From Candidatus Thioglobus sp. (lineage in GTDB: Bacteria > Pseudomonadota > Gammaproteobacteria > PS1 > Pseudothioglobaceae), in assembly GCA_028345055.1 (NCBI GenBank), contig JAOMCO010000012.1:1-33781 (forward strand): a DNA stretch of 33,781 bases, in the 5' to 3' direction. This document shows positions 8,013-17,729 of the stretch, in pieces. The translations under genes were made by a program, and so were the position numbers. The notes under the pieces were generated by a model that was given only the letters and a program-made list of their open reading frames with translations, ran no database searches and was not told the DNA's origin. Each line of letters starts with the position of its first letter. Position 1 is the stretch's first letter.

Positions 8013-9650
8013 ATGGTTATGCCTGATTATGATTATATAATTTTGGGTGCAGGTTCAGCTGGATGTGTTCTTGCAAATAGACTTAGTTTGGATCCTTCGA
8101 ATAGAGTTTTATTGTTGGAAGCTGGGGGTACAGATCGTCGTTTCTTTATCCAAATGCCTATTGGATATGGCAAGACTTATCATCAAAAAGCGGTCAACTG
8201 GATGTATGTGACTGAGCCTAGTCCAGATGCAGATAACAAACCAAGTTATTGGCCCAGAGGAAAGGTTTTGGGAGGTTCTAGTTCAATCAATGCAATGGTT
8301 TATGTCAGGGGTAACCCAAGGGATTTTGATGAATGGTCAGAGTTAGGAAATACTGGATGGTCATATAATGAAGTACTGCCCTATTTCAGGAAAATGGAGT
8401 CTTGGCAAAATGGTGCAGATACTTATAGAGGTGGTGATGGACCATTAAAAATCTCAGAAGTATCAAGCCAGTTGCACCCTCTTTGTGATAATTTTTTATC
8501 TGCTGCTAAAGAAATTGGTATCAAATTAAATTCAGATATGAATGGTAAGTGGCAAGATGGAGTAGGAAATTATCAGATCACAACTCACAAGGGCCAGAGA
8601 ATGTCCTCTTCTAGAGCTTATCTTTGGCCAGTGATCAGTCGGACTAATTTAACAGTGATTACAAATGCTTTAGCGTCAAAAATTCTGATCAAAGACAAAA
8701 AGGCATATGGAGTTGAGTATATTAAGTCTGGATCGACTCATAAGGTTTATGCAAAACGCGAAGTAATCTTAAGTACCGGCTCAATTAATTCACCTCAGCT
8801 TTTGCAACTTTCAGGAGTCGGTCCTAAGAAGGTTTTACAGGAAGCATCAGTTGAGTTGATTCATGATAGTCCTGCGGTGGGTCAAAATCTTCAAGACCAT
8901 CTGTCAGTAACTTATTTTTATAAAAGTAAGGTGCCAACTTTAAATGACCAGCTAAGGCCATTATTAGGCAAGGTTTATCAAGGTTTAAAATATATTTTGA
9001 CGAGAAACGGTCCGCTAAGTTTGAGTGTCAACCAGTCGGGTGGATTCATTAGAACTAGAGATGGGCTAAGTAAACCCAATATTCAACTTTACTTCTCACC
9101 TGTTAGTTACACTCTTGAATCACGTGATAGAAGAGCAATGATGAGTCCTGATCCATTTTCAGCAATGCTTTTAGGAGTCTCAAATTGTAATACTAATTCA
9201 AGAGGCCAGTTAAGAATTAAAAATAGTGACCCAACATCACATCCAATTATTGAGCCTAATTACCTTTCTCATGAAGAGGATGTAAAAGATTTGCTAGAGG
9301 GAGTCAAAGTATTGCGTAAATTAGCAAAAACTGATAGCTTTAAACCTGTTATTGGAGAGGAATTTCGTCCAGGGCCTGAGTGCCAAACAGATGAACAACT
9401 GATTCAGCACATTAAAGACACTGTATGGACTGTCTTTCACCCATCGAGCACCTGTAGAATGGGCCCTGACCCTAAAAGTAATGTTGTTGATAGTAATCTC
9501 AGAGTTCATGGTATTGATGGATTGAGAGTTGCAGATGCATCAATTTTCCCCCAGCTTATCTGTGGTAATATAAATGCTGCCACTATTATGGTGGGCGAAA
9601 AAGCATCTGACCTAATTTTAAGGGATCAAAAGATAAGTGAATCCACATGA
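8013..9650 (+). CDS. GMC-family FAD-dependent dehydrogenase (choline dehydrogenase-like)
   Basis: FAD enzyme of 545 residues that oxidises an alcohol to an aldehyde. The FAD-binding Rossmann motif is GAGSAGCVLANRL near residues 12-24, with LLLEAGG after the second strand and the GMC signature PRGKVLGGSSSINAMVYVRG near residues 81-100. The catalytic pair is H476 (FHPSSTCRMG) and N521 (GNINAATIM). No signal peptide is present. Two starts are possible, ATG at 8013 and 8019; neither has a clear ribosome-binding site. It is translationally coupled to an enolase-superfamily gene and divergent from proX. It resembles BetA/AlkJ proteins, but no betaine aldehyde dehydrogenase gene lies nearby, so choline as the substrate is uncertain. 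Confidence 0.85.
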   Translation: MVMPDYDYIILGAGSAGCVLANRLSLDPSNRVLLLEAGGTDRRFFIQMPIGYGKTYHQKAVNWMYVTEPSPDADNKPSYWPRGKVLGGSSSINAMVYVRGNPRDFDEWSELGNTGWSYNEVLPYFRKMESWQNGADTYRGGDGPLKISEVSSQLHPLCDNFLSAAKEIGIKLNSDMNGKWQDGVGNYQITTHKGQRMSSSRAYLWPVISRTNLTVITNALASKILIKDKKAYGVEYIKSGSTHKVYAKREVILSTGSINSPQLLQLSGVGPKKVLQEASVELIHDSPAVGQNLQDHLSVTYFYKSKVPTLNDQLRPLLGKVYQGLKYILTRNGPLSLSVNQSGGFIRTRDGLSKPNIQLYFSPVSYTLESRDRRAMMSPDPFSAMLLGVSNCNTNSRGQLRIKNSDPTSHPIIEPNYLSHEEDVKDLLEGVKVLRKLAKTDSFKPVIGEEFRPGPECQTDEQLIQHIKDTVWTVFHPSSTCRMGPDPKSNVVDSNLRVHGIDGLRVADASIFPQLICGNINAATIMVGEKASDLILRDQKISEST

Positions 9651-10756
9651 AGATTGTTAGTATTGAAACATTCACTAATGAATATGTTGGCCTAGTTCGT
9701 TTAAGAACTGATGAGGGTGATGAAGGGTGGGGGCAAACTTCGACCTACAATAGTGAAATAACTGCTCAAGTGGTTCACCTCCAAGTTGCGCCCCATGTTT
9801 TGGGAATGAGTGGAATTGATATTCCAGAAATTAACAGGGAGGTTTTGGAAAGAGAACATAAGTTTCCTGGGACTTATCTTTATAGGGCATTATGCGGCAT
9901 TGATACTGCACTATGGGATATTAAGGCGAAAAGAGCAAAACAAAGTGTATGTCAATTTATTGGTGGAAGCCCCAGCTCCATTCCAGTATACGCCTCTAGT
10001 ATGCAGCGCGAGATTTCCCCTGAGGCAGAAGCTCAGAGACTTCTTGAGTTAAAAGAAAATTATGGTTATTATGCATTTAAATTTAGAATTGGTAAAGAGT
10101 GTGGCCATGACATAGATCAATGGCCTGGTCGAACTGAATCAGTTGTCAAGGAAGTCAGAAAGGTCTTAGGTGATAAGGCTATTCTACTTGTTGATGCTAA
10201 TAGTGCTTTTAGTCCAAAAAAAGCAATAGAAGTAGGACACATGCTTGAGGATTATGGAGTCAGTCATTTTGAAGAACCATGTCCATATTGGAAGCCAGAT
10301 TGGACTCGTTCAGTCGCTGATGCACTTGAGATTGATGTTAGTGGAGGTGAGCAGGATAATGATATGAGGGTTTGGAGACATATGATTGACACTCGGGTTG
10401 TTGATATTGTCCAGCCAGATATTTGCTATTTAGGTGGAATAACTAGAACATTAGAGGTTGCTAAAATGGCCGAAAAAAAGAATATTCCAGTTACTCTGCA
10501 TGCTGCTAATCTCTCATTAGTAACGCTTTTTTCTGCCCATGTTATGGGCTCTATTAAAAATCCAGGAAAGTATCTCGAGTTTTCTATTGAGGGTCTTGAC
10601 TATTACCCATGGCAAGACAACATTTTTAATCCAGATTTCAAGATTGTTAAGGGGAACCTTGTTATGTCTCATAAACCTGGCTGGGGAATTGAAATTAATA
10701 AGGATTGGCTATCTTACGCTAAACATCAAGTTAGCTTTGCTGGTTCTCGCTTCTAA
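9647..10756 (+). CDS. Enolase-superfamily enzyme, mandelate racemase type (dehydratase or racemase)
   Basis: 369-residue enzyme that would abstract the proton next to a carboxylate, leading to dehydration or epimerisation. The capping domain is N-terminal and the barrel begins near residue 115. Visible active-site residues are K145 and R147 (KFR at the second strand), metal ligands D183 (LVDAN), E209 (FEEP) and E235 (GGEQ), and a likely D258/H285 dyad (QPDICYLGG, TLHAAN), which points to the mandelate racemase subgroup. The ATG overlaps the GMC stop as ATGA, so both proteins are made together. The family is sure; the substrate is unknown. An acid-sugar dehydratase or a betaine epimerase are candidates. 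Confidence 0.85.
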   Translation: MKIVSIETFTNEYVGLVRLRTDEGDEGWGQTSTYNSEITAQVVHLQVAPHVLGMSGIDIPEINREVLEREHKFPGTYLYRALCGIDTALWDIKAKRAKQSVCQFIGGSPSSIPVYASSMQREISPEAEAQRLLELKENYGYYAFKFRIGKECGHDIDQWPGRTESVVKEVRKVLGDKAILLVDANSAFSPKKAIEVGHMLEDYGVSHFEEPCPYWKPDWTRSVADALEIDVSGGEQDNDMRVWRHMIDTRVVDIVQPDICYLGGITRTLEVAKMAEKKNIPVTLHAANLSLVTLFSAHVMGSIKNPGKYLEFSIEGLDYYPWQDNIFNPDFKIVKGNLVMSHKPGWGIEINKDWLSYAKHQVSFAGSRF

Positions 10757-10817
10757 AATCCCATACAAAGTTATTCTTACGTCTTAAGTGCACTTTTTTT
10801 TAAGCCCCAAAATACTG

Positions 10818-10823
10818 TATAAT
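10818..10823 (+). promoter_or_regulatory. Candidate -10 box upstream of tig
   Basis: TATAAT preceded by TG, 37 bases before the tig start in a 104-base gap. Upstream is a T-run with no clear -35 element. It is the only good -10 match in the gap, so it probably drives the tig-clpP-clpX cluster. Confidence 0.45.
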
Positions 10824-10860
10824 TTCCCTTTTTTTAATATGTTACGGATTTAGAATATAG

Positions 10861-12159
10861 ATGAAGACATCACTAACCACACTTGAGGGGCTTAAGAGAT
10901 CTCTTACAGTTGAATTGCCAGTAGATACATTTAATCAAAAAACAGAAAAAATCATTAAGAGTCTAGCAACCAAGGTTCGCATCGATGGCTTTAGAAAAGG
11001 CAAAATCCCTGCAAATATATTGCGTCAAAGATTTGGTGCAAGTGCAAAATCAGATGCTGCAACTGAAATGGTCAGTGAGACCTTAGAAGATGCATTAAAG
11101 GATGTGGATATAGTTCCTGCAGCGCAACCATCGCTCACTAATGTAGATACGGAGAATTCTGAAAGCTTGGTTTATACAATAGAATTTGAGGTTTATCCAG
11201 AGATTAAATTAAATTCTTTATCTAAACTAAAAATTGATCAGGTTACTTCAAAAGTCACTAAAGAGGATGAAGAGCGGGCATTAAAAGACCTTCAAGACAG
11301 ATCAACTGAATACAAAAGCGTTAAGCGGAAATCTAAAGAAGGTGATCGCTTAATTATTGACTTTGAAGGACTTATGGATGGAGAGTCTTTTGAGGGTGGT
11401 GCTGCTGAAGGCTTTGAAATTATATTGGGAAGAGGTACAATGATAGAGGGCTTTGAGAAGGGCCTTATTGATATTTCTCCAGGTAAAACTGTTGAGATAA
11501 ATGCAACATTTCCAGAAGATTATCATGTTGAGAATTTAGCTGGGAGGGATGCTGTTTTTAAAGTGAAAGTAAATGAAGTTGGCTCCCCTATCGAGCTTAA
11601 AAGGGATGATGATTTTGCTAAGAAATTCGGTGAAAATGACTTCGAAACGATGAAGTCCAGAATGACTAGTCAAATGAAAATTGAGCTGGATTCACGCCTT
11701 ATTCAACAAAATAAAGATACTGCATTTTCTGCTCTTCTAGAGGCAAACGATTTTGAGGTTCCTGAAGGAAGTATTTCCTCAGAGGCGTCAAGACTGCAAC
11801 AGGATATGGAGTCAAGAATGGAGCAGCAAGGAATGCCTTCAAAGGGTAAGCTTCCAACTGAGATGTTTAATGAAGAAGCTGCAAGAAGAGTAAAGCTTGG
11901 CTTACTGATTAATAAAATTGCAACTGATTCAGAAATAACGGCTGATAAAGACTTAGTTGATGCTAAACTAAATGAAATGTCTCTTCAATATGGAGAAAGC
12001 GCGCAGCAGATGGTTGATTGGTATAATACTGACCCTTCACGTTTGGCAAGCATTGAGTCAATTGTTGTGGAAGATTTAGTAGCTAAACACATTGTAAATG
12101 AGGCAAAAGTTACATTGACTGATAGAAACTTTTTAGAAATAATGAATACCCAAAATTAA
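10861..12159 (+). CDS. tig: Trigger factor
   Basis: Ribosome-associated chaperone of 432 residues that meets nascent chains at the exit tunnel. The ribosome-binding signature GFRKGKIP is at residues 43-50. An FKBP-like peptidyl-prolyl isomerase domain follows at about 160-245 ([20 protein letters not shown]), then the helical C-terminal chaperone domain. The length equals that of the E. coli protein. It is the first gene of the tig-clpP-clpX cluster, and its stop lies one base before the clpP start. Confidence 0.97.
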   Translation: MKTSLTTLEGLKRSLTVELPVDTFNQKTEKIIKSLATKVRIDGFRKGKIPANILRQRFGASAKSDAATEMVSETLEDALKDVDIVPAAQPSLTNVDTENSESLVYTIEFEVYPEIKLNSLSKLKIDQVTSKVTKEDEERALKDLQDRSTEYKSVKRKSKEGDRLIIDFEGLMDGESFEGGAAEGFEIILGRGTMIEGFEKGLIDISPGKTVEINATFPEDYHVENLAGRDAVFKVKVNEVGSPIELKRDDDFAKKFGENDFETMKSRMTSQMKIELDSRLIQQNKDTAFSALLEANDFEVPEGSISSEASRLQQDMESRMEQQGMPSKGKLPTEMFNEEAARRVKLGLLINKIATDSEITADKDLVDAKLNEMSLQYGESAQQMVDWYNTDPSRLASIESIVVEDLVAKHIVNEAKVTLTDRNFLEIMNTQN

Positions 12160-12160
12160 T

Positions 12161-12757
12161 ATGACAATTCAAAACTTAAATCAAATCCCTATGGTTATTG
12201 AGAGCTCTGGAAGAGGAGAGAGGGCTTATGATATCTATTCAAGACTATTAAAAGAGAGAGTGGTTTTTTTGGTTGGACCCGTTGAGGACTATACTGCAAA
12301 TGTTGTTGTTGCCCAGTTGCTATTTTTGGAATCTGAAAATCCAGATAAAGATATTCATTTGTATATTAATTCTCCAGGAGGCTCTGTGACTGCTGGTTTG
12401 GCTATTTACGATACAATGCAATTTATTAAACCTGATATATCCACTTTGTGTATTGGACAAGCTGCGAGTATGGGCGCTTTATTGCTTACTGCTGGTACTA
12501 AGGGTAAAAGGTTTGCTCTTCCTCATGCAAGATGCATGATTCATCAGCCCTTAGGAGGTTTTTCTGGGCAGGCCAGTGATATCGACATTCATGCACAAGA
12601 AATACTTAAAGTTAGGGACAATTTAAATTCAATTCTGAAAGAGCATACAGGCCAAAGTTTGAAGAATATTCAGAAAGATACTGACCGTGATAATTTTATG
12701 TCTGCCAATGAGTCAGCAAAATATGGCCTTATAGATAAAGTTATTAATAAGCGTTAA
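12161..12757 (+). CDS. clpP: ATP-dependent Clp protease proteolytic subunit
   Basis: Serine protease that forms the double-heptamer chamber degrading proteins fed by ClpX or ClpA. The catalytic triad is complete: S103 ([11 protein letters not shown]), H128 (MIHQPLGG) and D177 (DRDNFMS). The 198 residues fit the family, including a short N-terminal propeptide before the IPMVIE segment. Its start is one base after tig, and clpX follows after 12 bases. Confidence 0.97.
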   Translation: MTIQNLNQIPMVIESSGRGERAYDIYSRLLKERVVFLVGPVEDYTANVVVAQLLFLESENPDKDIHLYINSPGGSVTAGLAIYDTMQFIKPDISTLCIGQAASMGALLLTAGTKGKRFALPHARCMIHQPLGGFSGQASDIDIHAQEILKVRDNLNSILKEHTGQSLKNIQKDTDRDNFMSANESAKYGLIDKVINKR

Positions 12758-12769
12758 TAAATCCTAATA

Positions 12770-14035
12770 ATGGACCAGAATACACAAGACCTAAGTTGTT
12801 CATTTTGTTCTAAAAATAAGGATGAAGTTGCTCGACTTATAGCTGGACCTGGTGTTTACATATGTGATGAATGTATTGATTCTTGTTACAACCTAATTCA
12901 AGAGCAAACAATCAAAGACAAAAAAGATCAACATCAGGATTGGAACTACACGCCAAAAGACTTATTTAACTCACTCAACGAGTATGTTATAGGCCAGTCT
13001 CATGCAAAAAAAGTTCTTTCAGTGGCTGTTTATAATCACTACAAAAGACTTAAATCTAATTATGTATCTAATGATGTTGAGCTTGATAAGTCTAATATAT
13101 TGCTAATAGGTCCAACGGGAAGTGGGAAGACGCTTTTAGCACAATCTTTAGCAAGATTTTTAGATGTCCCTTTTGCAGTTGCTGATGCCACAACCCTTAC
13201 TGAGGCTGGGTATGTTGGAGATGATGTAGAGAATGTTATAAAAAGCCTGCTTTCCAAATGTGATTTTGACCCTGAAAGGGCTGAACAAGGCATTATTTTT
13301 ATCGATGAAATTGATAAAATCTCTCGTCGCTCAGACTCACCATCAATTACAAGAGATGTATCTGGAGAGGGGGTCCAACAAGCAATGCTTAAATTGATTG
13401 AGGGAACTATTGCATCTGTTCCACCTCAGGGTGGAAGAAAACACCCCAACCAGGAGACTATTGATGTGGATACATCTAAAATTTTATTTATCTGTGGTGG
13501 TGCTTTCGATGGACTGGGAAAGGTCATAGATAGACGTGTTGAAAAAGCTACTGGAATTGGCTTTTCAGCTAATGTTAAAGATGAGGGTGACAAAAAGACT
13601 TTAACAGAGCTTTATAAATTTTTGGAACCAGATGATTTAATTAAATTTGGACTCATTCCAGAGTTAGTTGGCCGATTAGCTGTTCATACCTCGCTTGATG
13701 AGCTAGATGAAGAGGCCTTAATTGAAATTCTTACAAAGCCAAAAAATTCAGTTGTTAAGCAGTTCCAGCAATTTTTTGCAATTGAGGATGTCAAACTTTC
13801 AATAAGGAAAAATGCTCTAGTTGCAATTGCTAAATTAGCTCTTAAAAGAAAGACTGGTGCAAGAGGTCTCAGAGCAATTATGGAAGACCTTCTTCTTGAG
13901 ACAATGTACGAAATACCGTCTTCCTCAACTGTGAAGGAAGTTGTTATTGATAAAGCTGTAGTTGAAGGTTTAAAGCAACCCATAATTCTTCATGAGTCGA
14001 ATAGCAAGAAAACTAACATTCGTAAAGCTAGTTAA
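12770..14035 (+). CDS. clpX: ATP-dependent Clp protease ATP-binding subunit ClpX
   Basis: AAA+ unfoldase of 421 residues that selects substrates for ClpP. The zinc-binding N-domain has C10, C13, C32 and C35. Walker A is GPTGSGKT (114-121), the pore loop GYVGDDVE follows, Walker B is IIFIDEID, and the RKH loop is in GGRKHPNQE. The ClpP-docking IGF tripeptide is present in GIGFSANV. All key motifs are intact. It lies 12 bases after clpP and is presumably cotranscribed with it. Confidence 0.97.
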   Translation: MDQNTQDLSCSFCSKNKDEVARLIAGPGVYICDECIDSCYNLIQEQTIKDKKDQHQDWNYTPKDLFNSLNEYVIGQSHAKKVLSVAVYNHYKRLKSNYVSNDVELDKSNILLIGPTGSGKTLLAQSLARFLDVPFAVADATTLTEAGYVGDDVENVIKSLLSKCDFDPERAEQGIIFIDEIDKISRRSDSPSITRDVSGEGVQQAMLKLIEGTIASVPPQGGRKHPNQETIDVDTSKILFICGGAFDGLGKVIDRRVEKATGIGFSANVKDEGDKKTLTELYKFLEPDDLIKFGLIPELVGRLAVHTSLDELDEEALIEILTKPKNSVVKQFQQFFAIEDVKLSIRKNALVAIAKLALKRKTGARGLRAIMEDLLLETMYEIPSSSTVKEVVIDKAVVEGLKQPIILHESNSKKTNIRKAS

Positions 14036-14068
14036 TGATTTTAATTCATACATGATTAAAATTTAAAC

Positions 14069-15400
14069 ATGACAATGGAATTGTTTGATCGCCAAAAGGA
14101 AGCAGTTGGCCAAGGAGAACGAACGATTCTAGTTAATGTTGAGCTTACGTCAGGAAATCAATCAACAGGAGGCATTGATGAGTTTAAACAACTTGCAGAT
14201 TCTTCTGGGTTAAATATTGTTAAAACATTAACAATCAAAATAAGTTTTACAAAAGCCCAGTACTTTATTGGAACTGGCAAGGTTGATGAGCTGGCAATGC
14301 TTGTTGATGAAAATGAAATTGAGATTGTTATCTTCTCATTACAGTTATCACCATCCCAAGAGCGTAACTTAGAAAAAGCATTAAAGTGTCAAGTAATGGA
14401 TAGAACTGGCCTGATACTTGATATTTTTGCGTTAAGAGCTAATTCCTTTGAGGGAAAGCTTCAAGTTGAATTAGCCCAATTAAAGCATCTTTCGACACGA
14501 CTCGTTAGGGGTTGGACTCACTTAGAGAGGCAAAAAGGAGGTATTGGACTGCGTGGACCTGGAGAGACTCAGCTAGAAACTGATAAAAGATTAATTTCAA
14601 TAAGAATTAAAAATATCAATAAGCGTCTTTTAAAAGTGCATAAGCAACATGATTTAGGGCGAAAATCAAGAGTTAAAAATCAACTTCCTATGATCTCTCT
14701 CGCCGGTTATACAAATGCTGGAAAGTCGACTCTTTTTAACTTATTAACCAAGGCCCAGGTTTATGCTGATGATAAGCTATTTGCTACTTTAGATTCTACC
14801 ATAAGAAGAGTAATGCTTCCTGCATCTGGAGAGGCAGTAATTGCTGATACAGTAGGCTTTATACAAGACTTACCTCATGAGCTAATTGAGGCTTTTAAAT
14901 CAACATTAGAGGAAACACGCCAAGCGAATGTGCTTCTGCATGTTGTAGATGCCTCTGATCAAAACAGTAGAGATAAGATTGAACAAGTTGAGAAAATTAT
15001 TGAGCAAATTGATGCTAAAGAAATTCCCACAATTATTGTCATGAATAAGATTGATGGTATCAATGATTTTCAGCCAAGAATAGATAAAGATAACGAGGGG
15101 AAAATTTACCGTGTTTGGCTTTCAGCTCAAACTGGTGATGGTGTTGAGTTACTTTATGAGGCACTTTCTCAAAGTTTAAGTGGAATGATGACTTCTGCAA
15201 GTATTAAACTAGATGTGCAGTCAGCCTACATAAGAAGTGAAATCCATAAAGTTGGATTTATTAAAAAAGAAATTATGAACGAATTTGGTCAATGGCTACT
15301 TGAAATTAACGTTACTAGTCACTATCTAGAAAGATTATTAGATAAGCAAGGTGTTTCGTTATTATGGAAGCAGAAATCGCAACAGAGTCAAATAGCCTAG
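14069..15400 (+). CDS. hflX: Ribosome-associated GTPase HflX
   Basis: GTPase of 443 residues that binds the large ribosomal subunit and splits or rescues stalled ribosomes, notably in heat stress. The N-terminal domain is followed by the HflX signature GGIGLRGPGETQLETDKR (157-174). The G domain has G1 GYTNAGKS (213-220), G3 DTVG (260-263) and G4 NKID. It starts 33 bases after clpX; a second ATG is two codons downstream and no clear ribosome-binding site marks either. Its 3' end overlaps lon by 37 bases. In E. coli hflX lies in the hfq operon, so this place between clpX and lon is different. Confidence 0.95.
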   Translation: MTMELFDRQKEAVGQGERTILVNVELTSGNQSTGGIDEFKQLADSSGLNIVKTLTIKISFTKAQYFIGTGKVDELAMLVDENEIEIVIFSLQLSPSQERNLEKALKCQVMDRTGLILDIFALRANSFEGKLQVELAQLKHLSTRLVRGWTHLERQKGGIGLRGPGETQLETDKRLISIRIKNINKRLLKVHKQHDLGRKSRVKNQLPMISLAGYTNAGKSTLFNLLTKAQVYADDKLFATLDSTIRRVMLPASGEAVIADTVGFIQDLPHELIEAFKSTLEETRQANVLLHVVDASDQNSRDKIEQVEKIIEQIDAKEIPTIIVMNKIDGINDFQPRIDKDNEGKIYRVWLSAQTGDGVELLYEALSQSLSGMMTSASIKLDVQSAYIRSEIHKVGFIKKEIMNEFGQWLLEINVTSHYLERLLDKQGVSLLWKQKSQQSQIA

Positions 15401-17703
15401 TTAAACAATCCATACCTCTATTACCGCTCAGAGATGTAGTAGTATTTCCTCATACTGTAATTCCTTTATTTATTGGCAGGAAATCCTCAGTAAAGGCTAT
15501 TACTCAAGCCATGGAAGCTGACAAAAATGTCTTCTTGGCAACACAAAAAGACGAAACCATTGAAGAGCCAAGTAATGATGAGCTCCACAAAGTTGGCACT
15601 CTTGCAACAATTTTGCAGATGTTAAAGCTCCCCGATGGAACAATTAAAGTTCTAGTTGAGGGTGTTAAAAGAGGAAAGATTGAGGAGTTTGTTGATCTAG
15701 GAGAATATACAGAGGTTGCTCTAAGTGAGTGTACTTTGACTATTGATGATGATACTGAGATTAAAGCAATGATGCGTCTTGCTTTAGAAAATTTTGAAAA
15801 ATATATTAAGCTAAGCAAAAAAATTCCTGAAGAAGTCTATAAGGTTCTCAAAGAGATAACTGATATAGAGCGATTCAGTGATGTAATTGTTGCAAATTTA
15901 ACTCTTAAGGTTGAGGAAAAACAAAGTCTTCTTGAAAGTAGTCGGGCAAAAGATAGGCTTGAATCTATTCTATCTATTCTTGAAGGTGAGTTAGATGTTC
16001 TAGGTGCTGAACAAAAGATTCAGAACAGGGTCCGCAAGCAAATGGAGTCTAATCAGAGAGATTATTATTTGAATGAGCAAATGAAGTCCATTCAAAAAGA
16101 ACTCGGTACGCTTGATGATGAAAATGAAATAGAAGAGTTACAGAATAATATCAATAAGGCTAAGATGCCTAAAGAGGCAAAAAATAAGGCCCAAAGTGAA
16201 TTAAATAAACTTCAAAGAATGTCTTCTCAGTCATCTGATGCATCAATTATTAGGACTTATATCGAAAATTTGTGCTCAGTTCCTTGGAGTAAAAAAACAA
16301 AAACTAATAAGGATTTGGTTAGGGCACAAAAGATTCTCGATGAAGATCATTATGGATTAGATAAGGTTAAAGAAAGAATAATGGAGCATCTTGCTGTCCA
16401 GAGCCGAGTCACTCACAATAAGGCAAATATATTGTGCTTAGTTGGACCACCGGGTGTTGGTAAAACTTCTCTAGGTGAGTCTATAGCAAAATCAGTTAAC
16501 CGTAAGTATGTTCGAATGGCTCTTGGAGGAGTTAGGGATGAGGCTGAAATACGAGGTCATAGAAGGACTTACATTGGTGCAATGCCTGGCTCTATAGTTC
16601 AAAAAATGCAAAAAGTTAATGTTAAGAACCCTTTATTTTTACTTGATGAGATAGATAAAATGGCCTCAGATTTCAGAGGTGACCCAAGTTCAGCCATGTT
16701 GGAGGTATTGGATCCAGAGCAAAATCATACATTTAATGATCACTACTTAGAGGTCGACTATGATTTATCTCAAGTAATGTTCGTAGCAACTGCTAACTCA
16801 TTAAATCTTCCAGAAGCCTTGATTGATAGGATGGAAATCATCCAGCTGTCTGGCTACACTGAAGATGAGAAACTTCAAATTGCAAAAAGACATTTAATCG
16901 CTAAACAAATGAAAAATAATGGCATTAAGAATTCAGAAATTGTCTTTAAAGATTCTGCAATCATGGACATTATTCGTTACTATACTAGAGAGGCAGGAGT
17001 TAGAAACCTTGATCGCGAGATTGGAAGCATTTGTAGAAAAGTGATTAAAGATATCACTCTTAAAAAACGCAAAACAAAAGCAATTATAAACTCTAAAAGT
17101 CTTCCAAAATTTTTAGGCATGAAGAAGTTTAGGTTTGGGCTTGCTGAAGAGCATAATCAAATTGGAGAGGTTACAGGTTTAGCTTGGACATCGGTTGGTG
17201 GAGATCTTCTAACTATTGAGGCGTCTTCATATAAAGGAAAAGGAAAGCTTAACTATACAGGCCAACTGGGTGATGTTATGAAGGAGTCAATTCAAGCTGC
17301 AATGTCTGTGACTAGGTTGCGCGCTGATTCTCTTGGGATAGCTGATGACTTCCATGAAAAGCTGGATATACATATTCATGTTCCTGACGGATCAACACCA
17401 AAAGATGGCCCCAGTGCTGGTGCCGCTATGTGTACTGCCTTAGTTTCTGTTCTTACTGGAAGAAAAGTTAAAGCTGCCGTTGCAATGACTGGAGAGATTA
17501 CGCTTAGAGGTGAAATTACTCCTATTGGAGGACTTAAAGAAAAACTTCTTGCTGCTATGCGCGGAGGAATTAAAACAGTTATTATTCCTGAAGATAATGA
17601 AAGAGAGTTATCTGAAGTGCCTGAAAAAATCAAAAGCAAGCTTGAGATTATAAAAGTTAAATGGATTGATCAAGTTTTAGAAATTGCTCTTGAAACCGAC
17701 TAA
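15364..17703 (+). CDS. lon: ATP-dependent protease Lon
   Basis: Cytoplasmic AAA+ protease of 779 residues that degrades misfolded and regulatory proteins. The N-terminal substrate domain (PLLPLRDVVVFPH from residue 18) is followed by the ATPase with Walker A GPPGVGKT (361-368) and Walker B LFLLDEID (425-431), and the protease domain with catalytic dyad S684 (PKDGPSAGA) and K727 (GGLKEKLLAA). The chosen ATG gives an overlap of 37 bases with hflX; there is no later ATG before the conserved start of the domain, so the overlap is probably real. It ends 26 bases before the convergent ehuD without an obvious strong terminator. Confidence 0.97.
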   Translation: MEAEIATESNSLVKQSIPLLPLRDVVVFPHTVIPLFIGRKSSVKAITQAMEADKNVFLATQKDETIEEPSNDELHKVGTLATILQMLKLPDGTIKVLVEGVKRGKIEEFVDLGEYTEVALSECTLTIDDDTEIKAMMRLALENFEKYIKLSKKIPEEVYKVLKEITDIERFSDVIVANLTLKVEEKQSLLESSRAKDRLESILSILEGELDVLGAEQKIQNRVRKQMESNQRDYYLNEQMKSIQKELGTLDDENEIEELQNNINKAKMPKEAKNKAQSELNKLQRMSSQSSDASIIRTYIENLCSVPWSKKTKTNKDLVRAQKILDEDHYGLDKVKERIMEHLAVQSRVTHNKANILCLVGPPGVGKTSLGESIAKSVNRKYVRMALGGVRDEAEIRGHRRTYIGAMPGSIVQKMQKVNVKNPLFLLDEIDKMASDFRGDPSSAMLEVLDPEQNHTFNDHYLEVDYDLSQVMFVATANSLNLPEALIDRMEIIQLSGYTEDEKLQIAKRHLIAKQMKNNGIKNSEIVFKDSAIMDIIRYYTREAGVRNLDREIGSICRKVIKDITLKKRKTKAIINSKSLPKFLGMKKFRFGLAEEHNQIGEVTGLAWTSVGGDLLTIEASSYKGKGKLNYTGQLGDVMKESIQAAMSVTRLRADSLGIADDFHEKLDIHIHVPDGSTPKDGPSAGAAMCTALVSVLTGRKVKAAVAMTGEITLRGEITPIGGLKEKLLAAMRGGIKTVIIPEDNERELSEVPEKIKSKLEIIKVKWIDQVLEIALETD

Positions 17704-17729
17704 AGAAAAGTAAGTTGAAAAACTGAGTT

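Noticed and set aside
8013-9650. Definite assignment as choline dehydrogenase betA
   Set aside because: The GMC family is too broad, and no betaine aldehyde dehydrogenase or betI gene lies nearby.
10785-10800. AAGTGCACTT palindrome followed by Ts after the enolase-type gene
   Set aside because: With no loop, the palindrome would leave only a three-base stem, too weak for a convincing terminator.
17704-17729. Possible terminator between lon and ehuD
   Set aside because: The only pairing near here is an A/T-only short repeat without a GC stem.
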